A stretch of DNA of 10,355 bases from Bacteroidales bacterium (GTDB lineage: Bacteria > Bacteroidota > Bacteroidia > Bacteroidales > WCHB1-69), in the NCBI GenBank assembly GCA_031272415.1, contig JAISTU010000193.1, positions 1 to 10,355 on the forward strand. Direction: 5' to 3'. A model generated the notes under the pieces. It was not told where the DNA came from, did not search any database, and saw nothing but the letters and a program-made list of their open reading frames with translations. The translations under genes and the position numbers were made by a program. The stretch's first letter is position 1; the number at the start of each line of letters is the position of its first letter. Below, piece after piece: positions 5,292 to 10,355 of the stretch.

Positions 5292-6992
5292 TTATATATT
5301 TTCTAATTTATCTTTAATACAAATTCCTTGCCCCGTCAAACGGTATTTTTGTAAATTACTATTGGGTTTATTTGGAATGGTCATTTCTATAAATCCGCCT
5401 TTGAGAGCAAGTTGTAAGTACCTCATTCTGAAGTGTTTATCATCTTTTAAATTCAGTAAATTCATCAGTTCCGCTTTTGTCATTTCCCCTTGTAGAATGC
5501 TTAATAATTGCTTGACTTCGGGGGTAACTTCGGGGGTGACTTCAGGGGCGACTGCGGGGGTGTATCCTTTTGCCGTCAAACGGTATTTTTGCAAACGGCT
5601 ATTGGGTTTATTTGGAATGGTCATTTCTATAAAACCGCCTTTGAGAGCAAGTTGTAAGTATCTCATTCTGAAATGTTTATCATCTTTTAAATTCAGTAAA
5701 TTCATTAGTTCCGCTTTTGTCATTTCCCCTTTTATAATGCTTAATAATTGCTTGACTTCGGGGGTAACTTCAGGGGCGACTGCGGGGGTGAGTTCGGGGG
5801 TGAGTTCGTTGTTGAGTATATCATTGATAGTTTCTCTTTTATCACCAACAAAATTCATGTCTCTGCGAACTGTAAAAATGCAACTTTCTACCGTTTCATA
5901 TTCGGGGGGAGGTAGATTGGCTTTTTGCATGGCTTCTTTCATACGCCGAATGCCGGAGCCTACATGTTCTACAATATGCATGCGAGTAAAAAGTCCAAAA
6001 ATAGCAGGATTTCGGCTTAAACTTAATGACCCAAAACTTTTAGCAACAGCAGGCAAAAGCCCTCCCGGATTGGCAATTTCTACTCGGTCATCAAAAACAG
6101 AAATCAAAATTTCACCACCTTTTTCATAATAATCCCGATGCGAAATGGCATTGAGAATAGCCTCCTTAAAGACCTCTATCGGAATTTCCCAAACTTCTTT
6201 ACGCGGACCGCCACCCTCAATGATAAAGCGTACAGATATTTTATTTTGTAACCAATCCAATGCTTTTAAATATTGCTGATAGACAGGTCCGCCATATACT
6301 TTGTTGTCAATAATTAAATATCGCTCGGTGCCCTTGAAACAAACACAATGTATAACTGCTTGTAAATGATAATATTCCGGCTTTTTCCCAAAAAATAACA
6401 CTCCTGCATTTTTTACAATACCATCACGGTTGATAAGATTTAAATTTTTGAAAATTTGCTCTCGTGGCGTTTCCGGAGAAATTCTTGCTAAATGGCAAAA
6501 TTCATCAAAATTTTCCTCTTCAATATCTTTATGAATGTCAAAATCGGGACAAAGAACTTCATCAAAATGAATACGGTCACATTGCTGAAAAAAAGCCTGT
6601 ATTTCCTCACGGGCTGTAAGTTTTTGAGTATTAGCCCCTTCTCTGATATGTATTGCTCCCATAAACACGTATGGCTGATTTTCACCTGTTGGCACTTCAA
6701 TGACCCAAACCGTTTTATCATCTACATTTACAGGATATAATTCCGTGTAAAGTGCAGGCGAAATTTCGCGTATTGAATTTTGGATAGCAGAGCGTTTTGC
6801 ATTGTTAATTTCTACACCCTGAATTTGGTTCTTATCATCAACTCCTATCAATAAAAAACCTCCCGCAGAATTAGCAAAAGCACACACTTCTTCTGTCAAT
6901 TCTCTGATTTTGACAGGAACAGCAACCTTAAATTCAGCGTTAAACGCTTCTCCTCCACTAATTATCAACTTTATATCTTCACCTGTAAGCAT
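5292..6992 (-). CDS. AlbA_2 (Schlafen-type) / RecG-like ATP-binding regulator with duplicated C-terminal winged helix
   Basis: 566 aa. Residues ~10-125 form an AlbA_2 domain (AEFKVAV near 19; FANSAGGFLLIGVDD, 39-53). Residues ~260-350 form a GHKL-type ATPase of the HATPase_c_4 family, with the N-box EAILNAISHRDY (277-288) and RVEIANPGGLL. These proteins are annotated as putative transcriptional regulators or 'RecG-like', but have no helicase motor. After a linker of TPEV/TPAV repeats (397-413) comes a winged-helix-like domain (414-476), then a second TPEV linker (478-493) and a near-identical second winged helix (494-556). Target and function are unknown. The ATG at 6990-6992 is chosen over a TTG at 7011-7013 because the promoter box at 7025-7032 would leave only about 5 nt of leader before the TTG. 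It sits between the glycan operon and ugd. Confidence 0.85.
   Translation of the reverse strand: MLTGEDIKLIISGGEAFNAEFKVAVPVKIRELTEEVCAFANSAGGFLLIGVDDKNQIQGVEINNAKRSAIQNSIREISPALYTELYPVNVDDKTVWVIEVPTGENQPYVFMGAIHIREGANTQKLTAREEIQAFFQQCDRIHFDEVLCPDFDIHKDIEEENFDEFCHLARISPETPREQIFKNLNLINRDGIVKNAGVLFFGKKPEYYHLQAVIHCVCFKGTERYLIIDNKVYGGPVYQQYLKALDWLQNKISVRFIIEGGGPRKEVWEIPIEVFKEAILNAISHRDYYEKGGEILISVFDDRVEIANPGGLLPAVAKSFGSLSLSRNPAIFGLFTRMHIVEHVGSGIRRMKEAMQKANLPPPEYETVESCIFTVRRDMNFVGDKRETINDILNNELTPELTPAVAPEVTPEVKQLLSIIKGEMTKAELMNLLNLKDDKHFRMRYLQLALKGGFIEMTIPNKPNSRLQKYRLTAKGYTPAVAPEVTPEVTPEVKQLLSILQGEMTKAELMNLLNLKDDKHFRMRYLQLALKGGFIEMTIPNKPNSNLQKYRLTGQGICIKDKLENI
5334..5790 (-). repeat. In-frame 240-bp tandem duplication (copies 5334-5562 and 5574-5790)
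   Basis: The two copies are about 95% identical by eye: roughly ten substitutions over 217 aligned bases, plus one 12-base unit extra in the 5334 copy. The start-to-start spacing is 240 bases, exactly 80 codons, so gain or loss by recombination keeps the reading frame. Each copy encodes one winged-helix-like domain plus its TPEV linker. Confidence 0.95.
5519..5562 (-). repeat. 12-bp minisatellite encoding the second TPEV linker
   Basis: Units of the form CGGGGGTAACTT, CGGGGGTGACTT, CAGGGGCGACT follow in tandem and encode repeated T-P-E-V / A-P-E-V tetrapeptides. The run is strikingly G/C-rich against its surroundings. A sister array with one unit fewer lies at 5759-5790, and its units continue in the form gGTGAGTTCGGG to about 5808 (TPEL on the coding strand). 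Confidence 0.85.
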
Positions 6993-7024
6993 AATTTTGG
7001 ATACATTTATCAATAATAAAAATG

Positions 7025-7032
7025 CAAAGATA
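7025..7032 (-). promoter_or_regulatory. Promoter -7 box of the AlbA_2/RecG-like gene and ugd
   Basis: The minus strand reads TATCTTTG, preceded by eight A and GGTG. Predicted transcription starts near 7018, giving a leader of about 26 nt to the ATG at 6992. It lies in the short gap after the glycosyltransferase stop, so this gene and ugd can be transcribed separately from the upstream glycan operon. Heptamer repeats lie immediately upstream. Confidence 0.75.
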
Positions 7033-7044
7033 CACCTTTTTTTT

Positions 7045-7079
7045 AGTTGAAAGTTGAGAGTTGAAAGTTGAGAGTTAAA
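7045..7079. repeat. Five tandem 7-bp repeats (AGTTGAA/AGTTGAG)
   Basis: AGTTGAA, AGTTGAG, AGTTGAA, AGTTGAG and AGTTAAA follow without gaps. The stop codon of the glycosyltransferase (TAA, complement of 7075-7077) lies in the fifth unit. The array ends 12 bases upstream of the -7 box at 7025-7032, so it covers the region where a -33 element would lie. A related AATTCTC heptamer run occurs at 894-914. Confidence 0.85.
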
Positions 7080-7986
7080 GATACAATTTTACTTTTTTTA
7101 AATAATATCTTAACAGTCTTTTCCATGAAAAAAAGTTTTCTCTGACGGTCGTTTTTCCTAATTCTTTATTTGGCACAACATATTTAGGGTGTTTCAATGG
7201 AAAACTGATAGCAACAGATGGTTTTAATAACTTATTAATTTTTGAAAAAGCATGTGTTGCGTCTGCTGATGTTAAACCTATATTTGTAACCAAATTAACA
7301 GATGGGCATATAGAAATCTGATTTTGAGCACGGAGCATGAACATAAATTGTGTATCCCACGTATTGTTACGTCCGGAGAGTACATCTGCGATAAAACTGT
7401 CAAAATATATCTTTTCCCTTTTAGAGAGGAATAAGGCTTCTCTTTGTTTTGTATCGTCTTGATATTGTTGCCAATAGGATAAATCGGCGTCATAATTTTT
7501 CCATACGCGTGCCCATGTTGCCCAGCCCCAAATATGAGGCATTTGGGAAAAAGCATAACTATAATTTTTATCAATCAATTCAGGGAAAAAACAATTTCCA
7601 CTAATACAGCCAATCCTTTGGTCGTTTTTGTAATAATTTAAAAGTGTTTCGCAATATGGGAAAAAACTTGGGTCAGGTAAACAATCATCTTCCAAAATAA
7701 TTCCTTGTTCAACTTGTTCAAAAAACCATGATATTGCGCCACTTACAGCCATTTTACAGCCTAAATTTTCTTCTCTAAACAGAGTTTTGAGTTCGCAATC
7801 CCAATCTATGTGAGATACTATATCTCTCACTTTTTGGCATTTTTCAGCCTCTCCTTCTTTGTTTTTTCGCGGTCCGTCGGCAGCGATAAACAAAAATTTG
7901 GGCTTTTGTTGACAAATAGCCTCAAAAACTCTCTTTGTGGTGTCTTCTCTATTAAATATCAAAAATAATATCGGCGTTTCTAACAT
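7075..7986 (-). CDS. GT-A-like glycosyltransferase (HlpA-like nucleotide-diphospho-sugar transferase family)
   Basis: 303 aa, soluble by sequence. It probably transfers a sugar from a nucleotide-sugar donor during surface glycan synthesis. It starts PILFLIFNREDTTKRVFEAI, the first strand and helix of a GT-A fold, then FIAADGPR (33-40). The acidic metal-binding motif is in GIILEDDCLPDPSFF (95-109). WGWATWARVWKNYD (153-166) and NTWDTQF (208-214) are family blocks I recognise from proteins often labelled 'hemolytic protein HlpA-like', although they look like glycosyltransferases. The C-terminus is Lys-rich. The donor is unknown; UDP-xylose or UDP-glucuronate are candidates because uxs lies 20 bases upstream and ugd downstream. 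The stop codon falls inside a heptamer repeat, so the last residues may have been set by repeat expansion. Confidence 0.8.
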   Translation of the reverse strand: MLETPILFLIFNREDTTKRVFEAICQQKPKFLFIAADGPRKNKEGEAEKCQKVRDIVSHIDWDCELKTLFREENLGCKMAVSGAISWFFEQVEQGIILEDDCLPDPSFFPYCETLLNYYKNDQRIGCISGNCFFPELIDKNYSYAFSQMPHIWGWATWARVWKNYDADLSYWQQYQDDTKQREALFLSKREKIYFDSFIADVLSGRNNTWDTQFMFMLRAQNQISICPSVNLVTNIGLTSADATHAFSKINKLLKPSVAISFPLKHPKYVVPNKELGKTTVRENFFSWKRLLRYYLKKVKLYL

Positions 7987-8006
7987 AATTAAAATGCTTT
8001 ATGTGT

Positions 8007-8945
8007 TTAAAATTTTATTTGCTTAAAATATTCTATTGTTCTCAGGAGTCCTTCTTCTAATTGAACTTTTGGTGTCCAGCCCAAATTTTTTTCAGCAAAT
8101 GTAATATCCGGACAACGTTGAAGAGGGTCATCTTGCGGTAGCGGTTGATATATTATTTTAGATTTTGATTGTGTTAGGTGAATAATTTTTTCTGCCAATT
8201 CTATAATTGTGTATTCACCCGGATTGCCAATATTGATAGGACCTATTATCTTATCATCCGTCGCCATCACTCTGACCATTCCTTCTATCAAATCGGAAAC
8301 ATATTGAAAACTGCGTGTTTGTTCCCCTTTCCCAAAAACTGTAATATCTTGATTATTAAGTGCTTGAACAATAAAATTAGATACCACTCTGCCATCATTG
8401 GGATGCATTCTTTCTCCATAAGTATTGAAAATGCGAATAATCTTAATTTTCACCCCATTCATTCGATGATAATCCATAAACAAAGTTTCTGCACAGCGTT
8501 TCCCTTCATCATAGCAGGAACGAATGCCGATAGGATTGACATTCCCCCAATAAACTTCAGTTTGCGGATGAACATGCGGGTCTCCATAGACCTCGCTTGT
8601 AGATGCTTGCAATACTTTTGCTTTTATTCTTTTTGCCAAACCTAAAACATTGATGGCACCCATAACAGATGTTTTTACCGTCTGAATGGCATCAAATTGA
8701 TAGTGTATGGGAGAGGCAGGACAGGCTAAATTATAAATTTGATCAACCTCTGCCGCAAAAGGCATTGTTACATCATGGCGAATAACCTCAAAATAAGGAT
8801 TTTCCATCAAATGAACAATGTTTTGCTTTGCCCCTGTAAAAAAATTATCAATACAAATCACCTCATTGCCTTGTGCAAGCAATTTTTCGCATAAATGAGA
8901 GCCAACAAATCCCGCTCCGCCTGTAACTAATATTCTTTTTCTCAT
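8007..8945 (-). CDS. uxs: UDP-glucuronate decarboxylase (UDP-xylose synthase)
   Basis: Converts UDP-glucuronate to UDP-xylose with tightly bound NAD+; the substrate is the product of ugd at 3940-5256. The 312-aa protein is a complete extended short-chain dehydrogenase. It has the NAD-binding GGAGFVGSH (9-17), acidic Asp33 in CIDNFFTGAK, the STSEVYGDPHVHPQTEVYWG block (115-134) with the active-site Ser/Glu, and the YxxxK pair Tyr145/Lys149 in SCYDEGKR. Further family blocks are RIFNTYGERMHPNDGRVVSN (171-190) and TRSFQYVSDLIEGM. The NLACPASPIHYQ and DEGKR forms are specific to UXS rather than to UDP-glucose 4-epimerase. It lies 19 bases after fkbM and 20 bases before the glycosyltransferase, so the three form an operon. 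Confidence 0.95.
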   Translation of the reverse strand: MRKRILVTGGAGFVGSHLCEKLLAQGNEVICIDNFFTGAKQNIVHLMENPYFEVIRHDVTMPFAAEVDQIYNLACPASPIHYQFDAIQTVKTSVMGAINVLGLAKRIKAKVLQASTSEVYGDPHVHPQTEVYWGNVNPIGIRSCYDEGKRCAETLFMDYHRMNGVKIKIIRIFNTYGERMHPNDGRVVSNFIVQALNNQDITVFGKGEQTRSFQYVSDLIEGMVRVMATDDKIIGPINIGNPGEYTIIELAEKIIHLTQSKSKIIYQPLPQDDPLQRCPDITFAEKNLGWTPKVQLEEGLLRTIEYFKQIKF

Positions 8946-8964
8946 CTAATATTTCTAAATATTT

Positions 8965-9810
8965 TTAAATTGCATATAAAACGGTTTCATTGATTGGATG
9001 ATGCTGTCTTATATATAGTTTGTAATCGGGGTTGAGTTGATGAATATATAAAGGCAATTCCCACAAATCTGCTGGTTTATGATAGATACAAATGGCTAAT
9101 TTTGGTTTATATTTCATAATAGTTTCTTTCATACCTTCAAGTGCTTTCATTTCTGACCCCTCAATATCTAATTTGATATAGGTAATTTGACTACGTTCTT
9201 CTTCCGGAATATATTCGTCAAATTTCACTAACGTTACAAATTCTTTACCTTCTTTTGCAGCACGTGAACCACTGCCACTATCTTCAAAGATAGTTTTTGT
9301 ATGTTCCGAGTAGAGACCGGCATTATGCAACACAACTTTATCTTGCAAATGTGCTGTGTTTTTCACGGCTTGTTCATAAATTTCTGATATGGGTTCAAAA
9401 ACATAAATTTTTTTGAAATATCCTCCTGTTTTTTCCACAAAATTGATAACCATGTCCCCTATAAAACCTCCTCCATCTACAAAAACTTCATCTGGTGTAG
9501 TGGTAATAATTCCTTGCGGGAAATATTGAGTCGTATCAATTGTCAAAGGATTACTTGCAACAAAAGACAATTCTTTTTCAAAATTATTGTCATAAAATGG
9601 CAATAAGTATTTATAATTCCTTGTTTTTCTGCATTTTATAGCAGCATCAAGTATTTTTATTGATAAATCGTCTTCCAATATTGATTTTAGATAATTTATT
9701 TCTCCTTTGTGTTTTCTGCATTTGATTCTGTATGGAATTGCATAGCGGACATACTTGTATCCAAAGAATTTAGCAATATTTTCTATCGTTTTTTTTATTT
9801 TATACATCAT
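8965..9810 (-). CDS. FkbM family SAM-dependent methyltransferase
   Basis: 281 aa. A class I methyltransferase of the FkbM family, which commonly methylates sugar or polyketide hydroxyls. In glycan clusters it usually caps or decorates polysaccharide. SAM-binding motif I is FVDGGGFIGD (110-119), Glu139 ends the second strand (YVFEP), and the FkbM hallmark YIKLDIEGSEMKALEGM (211-227) is followed by LAICIYHKP (238-246). The first ~100 residues are a basic, less conserved extension (start MMYKIKKTIENIAKFFGYKY). ATG codons at 9810 and 9807 are both possible. It is the first firm gene of the glycan operon; the promoter lies about 350 bases upstream, beyond a leader with a poly-C tract. Substrate unknown. 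Confidence 0.88.
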   Translation of the reverse strand: MMYKIKKTIENIAKFFGYKYVRYAIPYRIKCRKHKGEINYLKSILEDDLSIKILDAAIKCRKTRNYKYLLPFYDNNFEKELSFVASNPLTIDTTQYFPQGIITTTPDEVFVDGGGFIGDMVINFVEKTGGYFKKIYVFEPISEIYEQAVKNTAHLQDKVVLHNAGLYSEHTKTIFEDSGSGSRAAKEGKEFVTLVKFDEYIPEEERSQITYIKLDIEGSEMKALEGMKETIMKYKPKLAICIYHKPADLWELPLYIHQLNPDYKLYIRQHHPINETVLYAI

Positions 9811-9864
9811 CGTAAAATTGATTTAATTAAATAATATGTTATAAAATTGATTTACTTTATAATA

Positions 9865-9890
9865 TTCATAATGCAAAAAAGCATAATGAA
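9865..9890. repeat. AT-rich hairpin upstream of the FkbM gene
   Basis: TTCATAATGC (9865-9874) and GCATAATGAA (9881-9890) form a 10-bp inverted repeat with one mismatch around six A. It could be a weak attenuator or mRNA stem in the leader of the glycan operon. A second perfect hairpin, GAGAATA/TATTCTC, lies at 9918-9934. Confidence 0.45.
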
Positions 9891-9940
9891 AGAATGGTCT
9901 ATGTAAAATTTGTTTTAGAGAATAGATTATTCTCAAAAAT

Positions 9941-10015
9941 CTACGTAATTGACTGTATATCAGCGAGTTACATGGGGGGGGGGGGTAAGTGCTTGATAAT
10001 CAATCAATTGCATAG
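9941..10015. repeat. Imperfect 31-bp inverted repeat centred on the poly-G/C tract
   Basis: The arms are 9941-9971 and 9985-10015. Aligned by eye, 22 of 31 positions are complementary, with the block GTAA, the TGATA core and TCAATT conserved. The 13-base centre is AT plus 11 G of the homopolymer. The sequence GATTATCAATCAA within one arm also occurs near 494-508. The structure could be a relic of a mobile element or a dispersed repeat that carried the homopolymer in. Confidence 0.5.
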
Positions 10016-10112
10016 CAAAAGCGTGCTTTTTTACCTCCTTACTAAAAGCATACTTACTATACATAATACATTGATTATGTTTTCCCAAAAAATTGACTAT
10101 CTGTGTAATCAT
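9960..10112 (-). CDS. Possible small ORF (50 aa) interrupted by a C12 tract; leader peptide or broken gene
   Basis: After the promoter at 10164-10171 the first ATG (10110-10112) opens a 50-codon frame beginning MITQIVNFLGKHNQ and ending ALTPPPHVTR; the prolines come from the C12 tract. Changing the tract to 13 or 10 C shifts reading into a frame that stays open to a TAA at 9823-9825. That gives about 96 residues and ends 12 bases before, and in the same frame as, the FkbM start. With 11 C the frame stops at once. I recognise no homology. Random open frames of this length are not rare in AT-rich DNA, so this may simply be leader sequence. Confidence 0.25.
   Translation of the reverse strand: MITQIVNFLGKHNQCIMYSKYAFSKEVKKHAFAMQLIDYQALTPPPHVTR
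9974..9985. repeat. 12-base G homopolymer (C12 on the transcribed strand sense)
   Basis: Twelve consecutive G on the plus strand, in otherwise AT-rich DNA. G/C homopolymers of this length are classic slipped-strand mispairing sites. It lies in the predicted leader of the fkbM-uxs-glycosyltransferase operon, about 165 bases upstream of the fkbM ATG. The exact count may also vary through sequencing error. Confidence 0.95.
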
Positions 10113-10163
10113 CTATCCTTAATTTCAAATTTAATTAAAAAAAATATTATTTTATGGATTTTG

Positions 10164-10171
10164 CAAAGATA
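10164..10171 (-). promoter_or_regulatory. Promoter -7 box of the glycan operon
   Basis: The minus strand reads TATCTTTG, preceded by ACAAAAAGGTG, close to the context of the box at 7025-7032. Predicted transcription starts near 10157, giving a leader of about 345 nt before fkbM. It lies downstream of the terminator at 10236-10274, so it starts a new transcription unit. Confidence 0.7.
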
Positions 10172-10235
10172 CACCTTTTTGTCAATTAAAAATTAAAAAA
10201 TAAAAATTGAGATTTTTTTTAATGTGAATACACAC

Positions 10236-10274
10236 AAAAAAAAACGCAACACCTTTTCTCGGCATTGCGTTTTT
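10236..10274 (-). terminator. Rho-independent terminator of the OmpA-like gene
   Basis: On the minus strand AAAAACGCAA (10274-10265) pairs with TTGCGTTTTT (10249-10240) across a 15-nt loop. The T-run continues to 10236, nine T in all. It lies about 25 bases past the stop codon at 10299-10301. Confidence 0.85.
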
Positions 10275-10298
10275 AGAATAATTTTCACCTTTTCCACT

Positions 10299-10355
10299 TT
10301 ATTGTACTACTATGCAGTCTACTCTTCTGTTGAGTTTTCTGTTTGCTTCTGTATT
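10299..10355 (-). CDS. C-terminal end of an OmpA-like domain protein (partial)
   Basis: Only the last 18 codons are inside the window, reading NTEANRKLNRRVDCIVVQ and then TAA. The N-x3-NRKLNRRV pattern followed by a short hydrophobic strand at the very C-terminus is the end of the OmpA/Pal peptidoglycan-binding domain, where NxxNRRV is conserved. Such proteins anchor the outer membrane to peptidoglycan. The upstream domains cannot be seen. It ends with its own terminator and so is separate from the glycan operon. Confidence 0.7.
   Translation of the reverse strand, partial: NTEANRKLNRRVDCIVVQ

Noticed and set aside
5272..6129. Plus-strand ORF of 285 codons with internal repeats
   Set aside because: It is the antisense shadow of the duplicated AlbA_2/RecG-like gene, and its repeats mirror the duplicated DNA.
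6993..7013. TTG start for the AlbA_2/RecG-like gene
   Set aside because: It would leave only about 5 nt of leader after the predicted transcription start; the ATG at 6992 fits both the promoter and the family N-terminus.
7075..7986. Haemolysin, as suggested by the HlpA-like family label
   Set aside because: The fold motifs (GT-A start, ILEDD acidic motif, WGWATW) and the neighbours point to a glycosyltransferase, not a pore former or toxin.
8178..8645. Plus-strand ORF of 155 codons
   Set aside because: It lies wholly antisense to uxs, whose catalytic motifs are intact; the composition is unlike a real protein.
10031..10060. AAGGAGGT Shine-Dalgarno-like sequence on the minus strand
   Set aside because: The next ATG is about 19 bases away and opens no distinct frame, and Bacteroidota rarely depend on such sites; it falls inside the short leader ORF.
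9894..10196. Plus-strand ORF of 100 codons through the poly-G tract
   Set aside because: It runs against the direction of all genes, crosses the promoter box at 10164-10171 and shows no homology; its GGGG comes from the homopolymer.

Overview
The window is AT-rich bacterial chromosome, almost certainly from a member of the Bacteroidota. The main evidence is a set of -7 promoter boxes of the Bacteroidota type (TAnnTTTG) in front of several genes, with little sign of Shine-Dalgarno sequences. Intergenic repeat styles common in this phylum (heptamer repeats, 9-nt-periodic ATGATT repeats, a GTAGAGACG palindrome) and the gene families agree. I cannot name the genus.

Every gene I can support lies on the minus strand, so the window reads from right to left. 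At 10299-10355 is the last codons of an OmpA-like protein, closed by a strong terminator (10236-10274). Next comes a promoter (10164-10171) and a roughly 350-base leader. The leader holds a 12-base G/C homopolymer inside a short ORF, and an imperfect inverted repeat surrounds the homopolymer. After it sits a tight surface-polysaccharide operon: an FkbM-type methyltransferase, UDP-glucuronate decarboxylase (UDP-xylose synthase) and a GT-A-like glycosyltransferase, with gaps of about 20 bases.

A new promoter (7025-7032), preceded by five heptamer repeats, drives an AlbA_2/RecG-like ATP-binding regulator whose C-terminal winged-helix domain is duplicated. It is followed 35 bases later by UDP-glucose 6-dehydrogenase. 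The dehydrogenase and the decarboxylase together give UDP-glucose -> UDP-glucuronate -> UDP-xylose. The glycosyltransferase and methyltransferase are plausible users or modifiers of glycans made from these sugars, so 3940-9810 is best read as a cell-surface glycan region with a regulator inserted in it.

Further left is a CoA-transferase alpha subunit without its beta partner, followed 54 bases later by PTS enzyme I (ptsI) without an adjacent HPr gene. Then comes rpmH (ribosomal protein L34, 54 aa) with its own promoter and terminator. Bases 372-985 carry no credible gene and are packed with repeats: five 21-bp direct repeats, three copies of a GTCTGAAC-headed repeat, a palindrome, a 12-bp stem-loop, a duplicated ~42-bp segment and heptamers. 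At the left edge a minus-strand reading frame with a poor signal peptide runs off the window.

The points most worth following up are the poly-C tract ahead of the glycan operon, the nearly identical in-frame 240-bp duplication with 12-bp minisatellites in the AlbA_2/RecG-like gene, the 21-bp repeat array next to a promoter, and the shared extended promoter motif.
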